From contig JADNRY010000096.1 in NCBI GenBank assembly GCA_015501585.1, positions 62,001 to 126,000 of the forward strand: DNA of 64,000 nucleotides. The letters run 5' to 3'. Both the position numbers and the translations under genes were made by a program. The DNA comes from Rhodocollybia butyracea (lineage: Eukaryota; Basidiomycota; Agaricomycetes; Agaricales; Omphalotaceae). The notes beneath the pieces are model-generated. The model saw only the letters and a program-made list of their open reading frames with translations. It searched no databases and was not told where the DNA came from. This document shows positions 42,621-53,883 of this stretch, piece after piece (within the stretch, counting starts at the first letter, position 1; each line of letters starts with the position of its first letter).

Positions 42621-43781
42621 ATGCCCAAATCACCTTCTATCACTGCCTCGAACAACCGTATCAACCCTATCCGCCTCGAACAGCGTCAACAATGCAACCA
42701 AGCTCTCTTCAATGAACTTTTGACATTGCAAGGCCAAGTTGATCTTCCTTCGCATATTCCAAAGCCGCAAGTTCCTCCCGGCCGACGTGTCTTATCGTGG
42801 AGATTGTATGCTGGAAACCCAGATAAAGTTACTGGTCCCCAACATGATCGTTTTGACGACCTTGGACGACAATACTGTGAAGTAAGTAGGAATGAATGAT
42901 ATTTATTCGCGATTAACCCTGTTTTTGCCTTAGATTGTGGACTCCAAGACCGGCGAACACATCTGCACCAACTGGGAGATGCAAGTCATTCCCCGCCATA
43001 TACTTCTTTCTAGTCAAACTCTCTTGGATTTACTTCGAAGACGGGCAATACTTTTTGACGCGGAACAGTACCTATCTTCTAATACCACACCCTCTCGAGC
43101 ATCGTTCCTGACTTCTCGTGCTCCCGGTCCTCGTGTTACCAACGACGACCCAGCCGACCCGGCACCCCCAGCTACTGTCGTGGATGATGATGCTAAAGTT
43201 CAACCTGCTCCTGCTACTGGCAGTGATGAAGTTGAAATCTGGTTTAGCAAATCTAAACATTCCTCCAAGATCATGAAAGCCGAGAGCAACCAGAACGCTA
43301 GTTCCCGGGGCTCTGACAAACCTGATTCCGGTAAAGGGAACGACAGGCGGGACCAACCCATTAGGAAAGCGTTAGCCAGCAACAATGTCCAAGTTAATCT
43401 TCGATCTTGAGTCATCAACAATGCCCAGTCTTCAGATATACAGCTAACTTTTGCTGTTTGGAAAACAGTGAGCATTAATTTCCTTGATTCTTTGGTCACT
43501 AGCTAATCGATTTCCAGCGCAATTCTATGCAAGACATTACGGTTACTTTTGCTCACAGTGGGCCATACATTTCACTCAACACGGTGGCCAGCAAATTGAA
43601 GACCCTTGGATTGTCCAATAGAGTTACACTGGACCACTTTATTCCAAGTCTAGGTTGGAAGGCGATCAGGTGGGATACGCTTTTTGCTGTTTACCATAAT
43701 GATTTAGTCACCCTGAAGCTCTCTGCAGTCGATGAGATCGAGGGCTGGGCGATTCACACTGCTCATATGTTTTGCTCCTAA
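42621..43781 (+). CDS. unknown protein, possibly split by a stop (giant element)
   Basis: Exon 1 42621-42881 (FNELLTLQGQVDLPSHI, PPGRRVLSWRLYAGNPDKVT) joins exon 2 at 42934 (IVDSKTGEHICTNWEM) and runs to TGA at 43408-43410. The same frame reads on (VINNAQSSDIQLTFAVWKT) to a GTGAGC donor, and an exon from about 43518 (NSMQDITVTFAHSGPYISLN, then FIPSLGWKAIRWD) ends at 43781. Either the stop is a mutation in a larger gene or two genes are present. The low-complexity middle is Pro/Asp-rich. No family recognised. Confidence 0.5.
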
Positions 43782-43925
43782 CATGTACGGCCGATGTAAC
43801 TATTGAAATATGCTATATAATTTATTGCTTTCTCTTCGTTTGGCTCATTCGACTAGCTTCGAGCTTTCAATGCTTTAAGACAGGATACGTAGTAATATCT
43901 GCATTAAAGAGTAGTAGGTAGTTAG

Positions 43926-46368
43926 CTAGATACAGAGACTGGCAAAAGACGTATGAAAATCGAGTACAATCAACCTATTAACCGACAAGGAAGCGAAGGG
44001 GCATGCTTCAGGACGGTAAAACACACATTGAACATAGTACTCCGCGAGCATCCTTTCCCATTGTGCCCCCTCAGCTGATGCAAACTGCTGGTTGCTCAGG
44101 TCCATGTCCACCCCTCGTCGCCATATCACCGGTTTCTGAGCTGGCCATGTATCCAACAGGGCCCAAAAATGTTTGAGGGCAATATAGCACTCACTCCACC
44201 TGACTGCAGTTATCCCCAGATCGTGATTTGGATCGGGGATGAGAGTTGGATAAAGGAACATGCCATCCATGAGCGTGGTGCGCTTTCGCCGGTGTTGGGC
44301 GCGGGCAGCATCCAGATCGGCCATGGTATATGTTCGTTGTGGTACTGGCTGAGTCGTATCAAGTATCTGGTCAACATGGAGAAGTTCGGAACAAAAATTG
44401 ATCATACACAACTGGCGAATGAGCTTTCGAGCTGTGGATGGTTCAAAAGCACCTATGGAAGGCACCGGCGTGAGCAGCATGCGCGAGTTGTAAGTCTGAA
44501 TTACGTCTTTGACGATGTTTTGAGCCTCGATAGTGACCTGCATTTTTGGCGAAATTTCCTGGCCTGGCTCAATCGGCTGAAGGTAAGTGAAGGCGAGAAT
44601 CTTGCGCCAAAGTTCAATCTTGAGAGGAGAATGACCACGTTCCAAAGCAGTAAGCCACGCGTCTTTGAAATGCGCCCACATCAAGAAATACGGAATTTGA
44701 CGATCTTGGTGCTGGAGTCCAAAAAAAAGTCCAGGATTGGGAACAGCAAGTAACCTTTTTCCCGGTAAAACCCCACTCTGAGAAATGGTTTTGTTGACAC
44801 TCCTCCATGCAGTAATTGCAGGAGGTACCAGCGGATCATCTTTCGGTAGGTCAGCAAATGTATCGCGCTGAAGGGCCGGAGCTGTATAATGAAGCGTTTA
44901 GAAGAATACCTTTATAACTGAGAAAAACTTACGGTTCTTGGCAGGTTTACGAGCTTTTCTGTACCTGTTAGCCTGACTATGGCGGAAATGGCTCTGAGAA
45001 CTTTGGTTCTGTATAACAGAACAAGACTGCGAGGAAGAAGGCTGAGGATGGAGGTGACTAGGTGGGGACGTGGCTGGAGCCAAAATACGCCCATTACCAA
45101 GTTGAAAAGACGAGGCGTACCGATCAGGAATATGAAGATTTTCGAATGGAGAAATGGCATCGAAACACCTCACCGATGCTTGGCGGATGGTGCTGAATTT
45201 GACATCAGAACCAGCCTGACCCATCATTATAGGATGGTATGGAGGGTCAGCTGGGGCCATTTGAACCAAAGGTAGCTGCGGCTGCAACAATGGGGTGAAC
45301 CATTCAATGATCTGGCGGTCAAAGGTATTCCAAGGTCGTATGAAAAAGACGGGAAGCCCTGTGTTATACAGCATACGCGCGTCCCTATCATTCCAAACGA
45401 AAGCCCCCATCTTGTCGTGTTTGAATGAAAGAGGCACCCCAGAGGTGATATCGCTTGCTTCCAGGACTGTATATTCGAGCACAGCCTGGACGGTGAGGAA
45501 AGCACGCTGTAGTTCGGTAAGCGCAAGCTGCTGTGACCTGAGGGAAGCAGAAACTGATTTAAGACGAGTGAGGCAAAGGTCAATGGTGTCCGTATGCTCC
45601 TTGACAAACTTCCGCCTGAATTCATCGCGATTGGTCTGGTGCCAGGCCAGTGTTCGAGGTTTGAGAGTCCTGATCCGAGATTCCAGCTCGTCGACCAGCT
45701 CCGTCTTTACAACACCCTCCTGACTCTGTACTGCTTTGGCAGTAAAAGCGAGATCATCTTGGCGTAGATCAAGCCACATGATACGATCAGCGAGAGAGGT
45801 GAAGTTCGTAGGCTTCTTGGTAATGGCAGCATACCAGGGATAGTTCGGGTTGAAAGGTTGAGGCCAACAAATTGGATCGTCGTCTCCATAACGCGCATCG
45901 AATCGACGGTACAGATTACGCATGGAGCCCATGGGAGGTGATGGGATATACTCACAATTGGGAGAAGTGATGTACTCTTTGGCGTCATAAAGAAAGGTTC
46001 CACAGAGACCGTCTGAGAAGGTCAGCTCACTGAAGAAACTATGGAGCTTAACAACGCTAGGGAGTTCCTTGAGAATGTTGCTGGGGGGTAATGTAACTGT
46101 AAGGCAAAGTTAGCAAAGTTAGGTCAAAAAGAATGGGTTAATCTGCAAAGCTCACACATAGACGAGCTTTGACTCGGTCCAACTGTTGGCGAAAGGGCAA
46201 AAGGTATATCGAAATGAGGTAAAGAACGAGCGTCGATAATATAAAGAGCGCACCATCTTCACGTTTTTTCCGGTTTTTGAGCAGATTATCTTCCGTCATA
46301 AGTAAATTGGTATGCGTTCCGGTCATTGAATCGATTGTTGGATTAGCTGTCATAGGTACGCACCTCAT
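43926..46368 (-). CDS. large unknown protein of a mushroom-type family (giant element)
   Basis: At least four exons on the minus strand. A short first exon from ATG 46368; a long exon from about 46098 to 44934 (DARYGDDDPICWPQPFNP, a helical segment with LESRIRTLKPRTLAW, then MGAFVWNDRDARMLYNTG, LPVFFIRPWNTFDRQI and a Pro/Ser/Gln-rich stretch); and a last exon from about 44882 to 43926 (VLPGKRLLAVPNPGLFFGLQ, HFKDAWLTALERG, FYRPEACPFAS). Total about 650-700 aa. The W-N-D-R-D-A, G-L-P-V and FDRQ features recall a multicopy family of hypothetical proteins in mushroom genomes; no enzymatic motif is evident. It is convergent with the upstream gene and divergent from the next. The exon join near 46140-46300 is uncertain. 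Confidence 0.6.
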
Positions 46369-46374
46369 TGCAGT

Positions 46375-47064
46375 TGCGGCTTCGCGTTTGTGTGTTTATT
46401 AAAGAGATCCAAGGCTCGATGACAGAAATCAGGGAGTTAACAACCACAAGAAATGGTTGAAGTGCCAAATGTACGATAAACCAGGGATAAGTATGGATAT
46501 GGATGTGGTGGAAGTAAAGAAATTTCTAAGTGCGTGAGCCGAGCTACGGCATGGAATTACGAGCACTTTTTCTAGAGCGCTCACCTTTGATTTTTCACGT
46601 CGACGTTGATTGCTTTCTTAGGCGATCTCTTCCTTTAACGCAGGTTGAAGGATGTAGTCTACTTGACTACCTTTTAAACAACGCCTCGAAAGCTGCAAGG
46701 CTAATGTTTTGCGTGGCGGACTCACTTGGACCAAACACTGTTATCCCTCAGGACCGTGGAAAGTCGCTCTGACCTTCACTTTAACTCGCACAACCTCGAT
46801 TGCGTTCTCTAGCGATTACTATAACTTGAAAGAAATAGTCTACTTGACTTTTCTATAACTATGCTCCAATGTGCTGAAGGGGTAGAAGACTATCGTTTGC
46901 GTGATTCGCTTGGACCAGCTACAGATGCTATTGTTTCCATGGTCTTTGGACCGTGACTTTTAGACCAAGTATGTGATCTTTAATTGTCAGGCCATCTCTT
47001 TTGTCCTGAACAGGTTAAAAAGCAGGCCAATTCTCATTTTCGAACAAATTTTTTCTCTTCCAGA
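46375..47064. other. divergent promoter region with a diverged duplication
   Basis: Blocks with TAGTCTACTTGACT, then TGCGTG and TCGCTTGGACCA occur at about 46650-46790 and 46835-46970. They lie between two divergently transcribed genes and may be regulatory. No frame is convincing. Confidence 0.45.
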
Positions 47065-49331
47065 ATGCCCCCAACTCCTGTCACTCCTCCACCTCGATAC
47101 ACTGCTGGCCCTAATGGTTGTCCTGCTCCTGCTCCTGCTCCTCATGCGCCTGCCGTTGTTGCTCCTAAGAAGAAGAAAGGAGAGACCACCGATATCAAAA
47201 AGCCCGTCGTCGATAAAATCCGCGAAACTTACCTCGAGCAATTTGAGAAGCGTGTGAAGAAGCACGATCCCAAGTTGGTCGGGAGCAACAAAGTCGACAA
47301 CTGGAGGCAAACAACGGCCGAGAAGATTATGCAGTTAATTGAAGAAAACGAAGCACCATTTGAAAACGTGACATGCACTCCTGGGCAGAGGAAGAACAAT
47401 GTGGCGGTAAGATCGTTTGTTTCCATAACTTGACATCTAATCTAGAAGTTGGCTCGATTTGTAGGCTATCAATCGTGTGTTTCAGAACCATTATCACCAC
47501 AAGATGAAGAAGGCTACTTCTCATGGTGGGATCGCGATTTCACATGAGGATGCCTTGAAGATCATTGGTGCCATCCGAGAACTACGTACTCCCGCTAACG
47601 GACGAGATTTTTTCAAGTCGAAGCAAGCAGCCGAGATTCAACTGCGAGTGGATGAAGGCGAAAATTATCAGACTGTAGTGAAAGAAATGTGGGATGGGTT
47701 GACGCCTGAGATACAACAACAATGGGGCGAGGACGCAAAACAGATCGACGTACCGGGGTTAGTAAAATTTTCCTGATGGTTAGCTTATCACTGACAATCT
47801 CACCAGCAATCAAAGTAAGCTGGAAGAAGTTCTACCAGTCTTCTTCAAGTCACTCACAACCTCAGGTTGTGTAGGACCAATCGAGGCCCTGGTAGTGTAT
47901 TCATTTCGTGATGCCAACAACGACGTACAAACGAAACAGTAGGTCGTTTACCATACAATTTAAAATATTAGACTGATGAACTTGCCAGTTTCTCGAGTGG
48001 AGATTTTATTGAACAGACTACTGGCGAAGAGCAATTTGTCAAGGATTTCGTTGAACCCTTCCACACGTGGGCCGTTGATGCCTTATCTGTGAATGAGGAG
48101 GAAGCGGAGGCGTTCTTCTATGATGAGGAAGGCTTTCCCAAATTTCCAGCGGTCCAACTCAACAACTTGACACCGAATGACTTGCAAAACTTGATCAAAG
48201 TATTTTTGGGTAAACTTTGGGGTAAGTGGTATTCCAATTTCAACCAACTCCTGTACCATACTGACTTGTCTTATAGGGAAACAGTACAACGGTAGCTACT
48301 TACCCTGGGATCAAATCAAGGAAGATCCTGGATCCTTTTACAACCAGCAACAGTTTCACTTGCCTACCCCACTCGTCGACCCTCAAACCATTCCTGTCAT
48401 GAATATCTTCGCTCTAGCTGAGTATTTCAAGACAGATGGCTCGAAGTTTCGTTTCAGCAAACGCGAAGATATCATTCAGTTTGGTGCAGAGGTTCCTTGA
48501 GCACTAGCCCCCCTTCCTCCTGTAGCAGCACCTCCGCCTCCTACAGCAGCGCCTCCTCCTCTTGCAGCAGTGCCTGCTCCTCCTGTAGCAGTGCCTCCGC
48601 CTCCTGCAGCAGCGCCTCCGCCTCCTGCAGCAGCGCCTCCGTCTCCGCCTCCTGTAGTAGCACCTCCTACTCCACCTCCTGCAGCAGCGCCTCCGCCTCC
48701 TGCAGTAGCACCTCCAGCCCCGGATCCTGCAGCAGTACCCCCGGCTCCGCCTCCTGTCGCAGCAGCGCCTCTGGATCCGCCTCGTGCAGCAGCACCTCTG
48801 GCTCTACCTCTTGCAGCAGCTCCCCCTGTTGGATCGGATTTTGGGGATGATGGTCAAACCACTGTTCCTCCGGTCATAGCATCAACCTCAGGAGGTAACG
48901 GTAGAGTCGCCGTTTCTATCGCGTTGACCTCAGGGGTTGCTACTCCTATCATCCCAGCAGAAAATTGTGGGTCCCCTCTTTCTGATCTTCCCGATGACTT
49001 TGTGGCTCCTCCAACCGCGGTTCCGAACAAGTTGGCGCCCAAGAAGAAGAATAAACGAGGAGCCGTTGGGCCTCCTCGACGCAGTGGGCGACATGCAGTG
49101 GCTGGAGGGTTGCCTGAAGGGGAAGGTGTAGTAGCTGAACCAGTCGCCGGACCATCATCCGAAATGCCTCCAGTCGAAGGAAAGAATAAAAGAGGTCGCA
49201 AACGGAAAACCGGGGGCCGGATCGAAAGAGCCGCTGAAGAAGCAGAAGAAGGAGAATTGAGGTCTTGTCGTACTTTTATTTGCTATACTACAGTTTACAT
49301 GCTTGTACGTCGAATCCTACAATATATATGA
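47065..49331 (+). CDS. HMG-like protein with Pro/Ala-rich and basic C-terminus; in-frame TGA
   Basis: Five exons start at ATG 47065 (47065-47406, 47465-47757, 47807-47938, 47989-48221, then 48277 on). N-terminal Pro/Lys-rich leader, a helical KIRETYLEQFEKRVKKHD segment, then NGRDFFKSKQAAEI and KEMWDGLTPEIQQQWGEDA, which resemble the HMG-box-like domain of many mushroom proteins. Further on, NGSYLPWDQI and a FRFSKREDIIQFG segment. A TGA at 48498-48500 follows EVP, but the same frame stays open to 49331 through a long Pro/Ala repeat and a basic KRGRKRK tail, so TGA may be a mutated CGA. Likely DNA-binding, by inference from the domain and basic tail. It is the gene nearest the right subterminal array. 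Confidence 0.62.
48505..48830 (+). repeat. Pro/Ala codon repeat
   Basis: Degenerate repetition of GCAGCAGCGCCTCCGCCTCC-type units encoding PPPAAAPP. It lies within the reading frame of the HMG-like gene and is a likely site of length variation. Confidence 0.85.
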
Positions 49332-49364
49332 CTTACAGCAACGTGCTTGACTCTCCTGGATCCG

Positions 49365-50170
49365 ACAATTTGTGGACGGTAGTTAACAGAGTTTAACAAT
49401 AGGTGAGTTTCGGTGTAATGGGATCGGTATTTCATATGGTTAACACTTGCTCTATACAGATCATGGCGGGGGGTTAAACCTCGCTTTAACGTTGGGTTTC
49501 AACTAGTCTGAAGCATAAGGTTCGCAGACCTGATACATTGTTCAAAAACGTCGTTTAACAGTATTTAACGACAGGCTAAACCAGTCTGGATCATCGGGTC
49601 TGAGGCCTGGTTTAACAATGTTTAACAGTGTTTAACGATTGGTTTAACCAGTCTGGATCATCTGGGTGATGCCTTGGTTAACGACGTTTAACAGCGTTTA
49701 ACGACCAGTTTAACCATTGGGTTCGCTGGTTTGACACAAGGTTCAAACTTCGATTCACACTTGTTTAACAATGTTTAACGACCAGTTGAACCAGTGTCAA
49801 GCATCAGGTTCGTAAATTGAATACATTTATCAAACTTTGGTTTAACGACCAGTTTAACCATTGGGTTCGCTGGTTCAACACACGGTTCAAACTTCGATTC
49901 ACGCTCGTTTAACAATGTTTAACGACCAGTTGAACCAGTGTCAAATCAGGTTCGTAGATTGAATACATTTATCAAACTTTGGTTTAACGATGTTTAACAG
50001 CGTGTTATCGGCAGGACTTTGACATTGGTTTAACACGGTTTAACAACGGTTTAACAGAAGTTTAACAGAGTGTGACTGGTGCAAGAGTAGTATATCTTGC
50101 AGTAGTAATATAACTATGTTTAACATGTTAAACGGAATGTCCTTTAGACCCCTCTCTGTTTAACAGAGCT
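49365..50170 (-). repeat. right terminal and subterminal repeats of the giant element
   Basis: About 30 GTTTAAC-type words (TTTAACGACCAGTTTAACC, GTTTAACAATGTTTAAC, GGTTTAACGATG), in some places as a roughly 130-bp higher-order repeat. They are reverse-complementary to the TTAAAC array at 29600-30060. The last 50 bp form the right terminal inverted repeat. Confidence 0.82.
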
Positions 50171-50467
50171 GATGGTGTTTTATACAAATAGATTACATAT
50201 AGGCAACACCAGGGGTACAAATAGGCTGTGGATGGGCTACAGATAGGCTACAACAAGGCTACAGATGGACTATAGATAGACCGCAGATAGATTACAAGTA
50301 GGCAGCACCAGGGGTGCAGATAGGGTATGGAGGGGCTACAGAGAGGCTACTGATAAAGGGTTCAAAGACTACAAATAGATTACAAGCAGGAAACACAAGG
50401 AGGATGGTCTACAAATAGGCAACAGATAGGTTACACCAAGGCTACAGATAGGCTACAGATAGGCTAC

Positions 50468-50803
50468 TAGGGATGGACACAAGTCCAGATCCCGGTAAAC
50501 CCGGACCCGCTGCACAGGTACCTGCACCCAAAAAAACACAACCTGTGACCTGACCCGGACCCGTGGGAAACGGGTATCTGGATCTGCCGGATCCGGGCCA
50601 TGCAGGTCAACCTGCAGGTATTTGTAGGTATTTGTACTTAAAATATACTTTATAGGTCTGAAAATCCCCAAGGGCTGACCTGTGACCTGACCCGCACCTG
50701 TGGGAACAGGTACCTGGATCAGCCGGATCCAGGTCAGGCGGGTATTTCCACAGGTTAAACCAAGTGGGTCACCTGTAAAGAGCTGGACTTGTGTCCATCT
50801 TTA
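50468..50803. mobile_element. hAT-like palindromic element, GC-type copy
   Basis: Starts TAGGGATGGACACAAGTCC and ends GGACTTGTGTCCATCTTTA. It is flanked by TAGGCTAC on both sides, though that word is part of the satellite. The interior is made of GGATCCGGG, GGTACCTG and CCCGTGGGAAACGGG words. Confidence 0.8.
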
Positions 50804-51399
50804 TAGGCTACAGATAGATTAAAAGTAGGCAACACCTGGGGCACAGATAGGCTATGGATGGGCTACAGATATGCTATTCGGAGGCTACAAATAGGCTACA
50901 GATAGATTACGTCAAGGGTACAGCTAGGCTACAGATAGACTACAGATAGATTACAAGCTGCTGCAACAAGCAGGCAACACAAAGGCTACAGATAGGTTAC
51001 AAGTAGGCAACTCCAAGGCTACAAATAGATAGATTACAAGCAGGCAACACCAAGGCTATAAATATGCTATAGATAGGCTACAGATGAATTACAAGTAGGC
51101 AACACCAAAGGTACATATAGGCTATGCATGGTCTACAGATATGCTACTCCAAGGTGACAAATAGGCAACAAATAGGTTGCACCAAGGCTAAAAATATACT
51201 ACAGATAGGCTACAGATAGATTACAAGTAGGCAACACCAGGGGCACAGATAGGCTATGGATGGGCTACAGATAGGCTACTCCAAGGCTACAAATAGGCTA
51301 CAGATAGGCTACAGATAGACTACAGATAGATTACAAGCAGGCAACACAAAAGCTACAGATAGGTTACAAGTAGGCAACATCAGGGCTACAAATAGGCTA

Positions 51400-51505
51400 C
51401 ATGGGAATGGGTACCTGGATCCTGTGGATCCGGGTCAGACAGGCATTCCCATGTGTTGAATCCACAGGTCACCTGTTAGGACCTGGACTCATGTCCATCC
51501 TTAGC
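51400..51505. mobile_element. truncated hAT-like palindromic element
   Basis: Right part only: GGGTACCTGGATCCTGTGG to CTGGACTCATGTCCATCCTT, after which the satellite resumes. Confidence 0.7.
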
Positions 51506-51744
51506 TATAGATAGGCTACAGATAGGCTACTGTGAGGTTACAAACAGACAACAGATTGGTCACATCAAGGGTACAGACAGGCTACAGATAGATTACAAGC
51601 AGGCAACACCAAGGCTACAAATAGGCTATAGATAGGCTACAGATAGATTACAAGTAGCCAACACCAGGGCCCAGGGGTACAGACAGGCTACTCCGAGGCC
51701 ACAAATAGGCAACAGATAGGTTACAAATAGACTATAGAGCACTC

Positions 51745-51927
51745 ATGGCTGCACATACATCCATGAACCCATTGTTCCGACCTAGTGACAGACAACCCTT
51801 CACCTGCCACAACTGCGGCAAGCCAGGGGATATGGCAAGGAAGTGGCCAAGGGCAGTGGTATGGAAGGGAAAGGGCAAAAACAGGGCTAACAGAACCAGA
51901 ACTTGCACAGCCTCCTTACATCAATGA
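51745..51927 (+). pseudogene. gag zinc-knuckle fragment
   Basis: A 60-codon frame with TCHNCGKPGDMARKWP, a CCHC knuckle in which the His has become Asp and the last Cys Trp. The following basic stretch KGKGKNRANR is typical of gag tails. It sits against the end of the minisatellite; nothing else of the element is seen. Confidence 0.55.
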
Positions 51928-52089
51928 CTCAATATCAATCATTGCACAGCATTCTGCAGTCAGGCTGACTGATCCACAGCATTTCTGCAGTTATGACTCA
52001 AAACTATAGTACATATTAAACAGTATATAAGAAGGCTTGATTTACCAATGTAAGGTAGATGTATTATTTTTTTGAATCCAACCCCCACT

Positions 52090-52370
52090 TGTTTGCTGTT
52101 ATCACTTGTGTGAATCACTAGACCAACTCATTGTATCTTGTTGAGCTATCTCCAAGTCGTATCTACTAATATTTACCTGTTGAGCTATCTCCTAGTGAAT
52201 ACCTCTTTAATTGCCACTTGTTGAGCTATCTCCAAGTTGTAACTTCCTATTACTTGTTGAGCTATCTCTGAGTATTAGACACCACACTCACTACTACTTG
52301 TTGAGCTATCTCCAAGTACTAGACACCACACACACTACTACTTGTTGAGCCATCTCCGAGTATTAGTTCA
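52090..52370 (+). repeat. minisatellite of about 45 bp
   Basis: Six copies of ACTTGTTGAGCTATCTCCAA followed by variable spacers (ATTAGACACCACACTCACTA in the last ones). The outer ACTTG and CAAGT words are inverted. Confidence 0.85.
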
Positions 52371-52384
52371 TGGTTTTTTGCCAA

Positions 52385-52665
52385 ACACTCATTTTGATTG
52401 TCTGCTCAAGACAATCATTTAGAATGACCACAATTTAAGACAATCATTTGGATTGCCTATTATTGAGGACAATCAAAATGATTGTCTTGAGCGAGCAATC
52501 ATTTAGAGTGCCCAATTTAAGACAATCATTTGGATTGCCTACTATTATGCACAATGAAAATGATTGTCTTGAGCAAACAATCATTTAAATTGCCTGCTAT
52601 TGAGGACAACCATTAGGATTGCCTTGGGCAAACAATCATTCAGAGTGTCCAAAAATTTTGATCAA
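52385..52665. repeat. CACTA-like subterminal repeats, no terminus
   Basis: CAATCATTTAGA, AATGATTGTCTTGAGC and similar words at about 30-bp spacing, as at 11213 and 24715. No CACTA end is visible. Confidence 0.6.
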
Positions 52666-52849
52666 TTCCTTAGTGAAAATTGTTAAAAGTTGATGATCTT
52701 ATCTTGTTATGTCATCTATACATTCGTGGATTCATGCCGTAACAAAACCAGAATATTTTCTGCTTTCATTACGTTACTTACATACATCCCATGTGACACA
52801 TTCTTTTAATTGTATTTTACATATATTGACACCTCAGCATCGTTCTACC

Positions 52850-53127
52850 ACTGTCGCTGAGGTTAGTACTCACATTCTTTATTTCTTGTACTTATTACTG
52901 ACTATGTACCTAGAACTCTCTTTTATTTCAATAGGTACATAATACAGCCTCGTTCTACCACTGTCGCTGAGAACTCTCTTTTATTTCAATAGTTTCAATA
53001 GGTTATGGGCCCCAGTAGCCTGTACTGAATTAACGAAGCTTCTCTACTGCGCACAAGACCTCGGAACACACTCATTTCACTCTCTCACACTCGTTCATTC
53101 ACCTACACATCCCATACATTCATCCAC
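52850..53127 (+). mobile_element. copia LTR/leader with internal duplication
   Basis: Two copies of GTTCTACCACTGTCGCTGAG and of AGAACTCTCTTTTATTTCA precede GGTTATGGGCCCC, the same leader as at 3766-3985. The duplicated block suggests template switching or two tandem LTR ends. Confidence 0.55.
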
Positions 53128-53883
53128 ATGTCCCCTACAACTGCCACATCATCTGATTCCATTCAAATCCCTACCCTTACCTACGGGACCTATTCTCGAT
53201 GGGTTGGCCCTATTTCTGGCAAGCTCCAGAGGGCTATGGTCTGGAGATTCTGTAGTGGAGAGATGTCTGTCTATCCTAAACCTTCTGCTCCTTGTACACT
53301 GCCTAGTGACACCTCTGCTGCTGACCAGGCTGCTGTTAGACATGAACACAGGGAGGATATGTGATCCTACGAGGATTCAACTACTTGTAATGACAAGGCT
53401 ATTGGGATCATTAAAGAGCACCTAGCGCCGGAGCAGCTTCTCATTGAAAAGCTCACATCCGCCAAGGAAGTCTGGACTAAGCTTAAGGAAGCTCATGCTG
53501 GCACCACCGCTGGTCTTGAAGCCTTCTATATCAAGTGTGGTATGATGGATAAACGGTATGAACATGGTGATAATATGCAGCATATGTCCACATGTCCCCT
53601 ACAACTGCCACATCATCAGATTCCATTCAAATCCCTACCCTTACCTATGGGACCTATTCTCGATGGGTTGGCCCTATTTCTGGCAAGCTCCAGAGGGCTA
53701 TGGTCTGGAGATTCTGCAGTGGAGAGATGTCTGTCTATCCTAAGCCTTCCGATCCTCGTCCATTGCCTAATGACACCTCTGCCATTGACTGGGCTGCTGT
53801 TAGACGAGATCACAGGGAGGATATGCGATCCTATGAGGAATCAATCACTCGTAATGACAAGGCTATTGGGATCATCAAAGAGC
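53128..53883 (+). pseudogene. Ty1/copia gag, partial tandem duplication
   Basis: The first unit (ATG 53128) matches the minus-strand gag at 3765 over its 78 N-terminal residues and shares the TGA at 53362-53364. It continues to MMDKRYEHGDNMQ at 53580 and there joins a second gag N-terminus (ATG 53592), which keeps Arg (CGA) where the first has TGA. The second unit breaks off after NDKAIGIIKE at 53883 and continues into DNA-methyltransferase sequence. No zinc knuckle or pol follows. Confidence 0.85.

Larger units (their letters stand above)
29596..50170 (+). mobile_element. giant (about 20.6 kb) KDZ-type DNA transposon
   Basis: The left end AGCTTTGTTTAACATATGGG and the reverse complement of the right end, AGCTCTGTTAAACAGAGAGG, are diverged inverted repeats that stay aligned for about 50 bp (shared blocks GGGG-CT-AAA-GACATT and CATGTTAAAC). 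Inside them lie TTAAAC-rich (left) and GTTTAA-rich (right) subterminal arrays in inverted orientation. The body holds a KDZ transposase and about nine other genes. Both outer flanks are one minisatellite, indicating insertion into that array. KDZ (Kyakuja-Dileera-Zisupton) elements are known large fungal DNA transposons. I did not find a clear target duplication, so the ends are accurate only to a few bases. One in-frame TGA (gene at 47065) and one frame change (transposase, about 41290) suggest recent decay. Confidence 0.78.
50171..51735 (+). repeat. GGCTACAGATAGG minisatellite, right block
   Basis: The same words and orientation as at 28226-29590. Interrupted by two hAT-like elements (50468-50803 and about 51400-51505). 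Together with the left block it would form one array of about 2.9 kb if the giant element were removed. Confidence 0.9.

Noticed and set aside
44169..44753. Plus-strand 194-codon frame
   Set aside because: It is antisense to the last exon of the minus-strand gene at 43926-46368, whose frame shows the coherent protein composition and phase-matched introns.
48497..48850. Ser/Cys-rich 117-codon frame
   Set aside because: It is the shifted frame of the Pro/Ala repeat of the HMG-like gene; the Pro/Ala frame is continuous with the upstream exons.
30060..49370. Prokaryotic-style operon or horizontally acquired island
   Set aside because: Genes are on both strands with about 50-nt GT-AG introns and no ribosome-binding sites. 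The transposase family and flanking arrays explain the block better.
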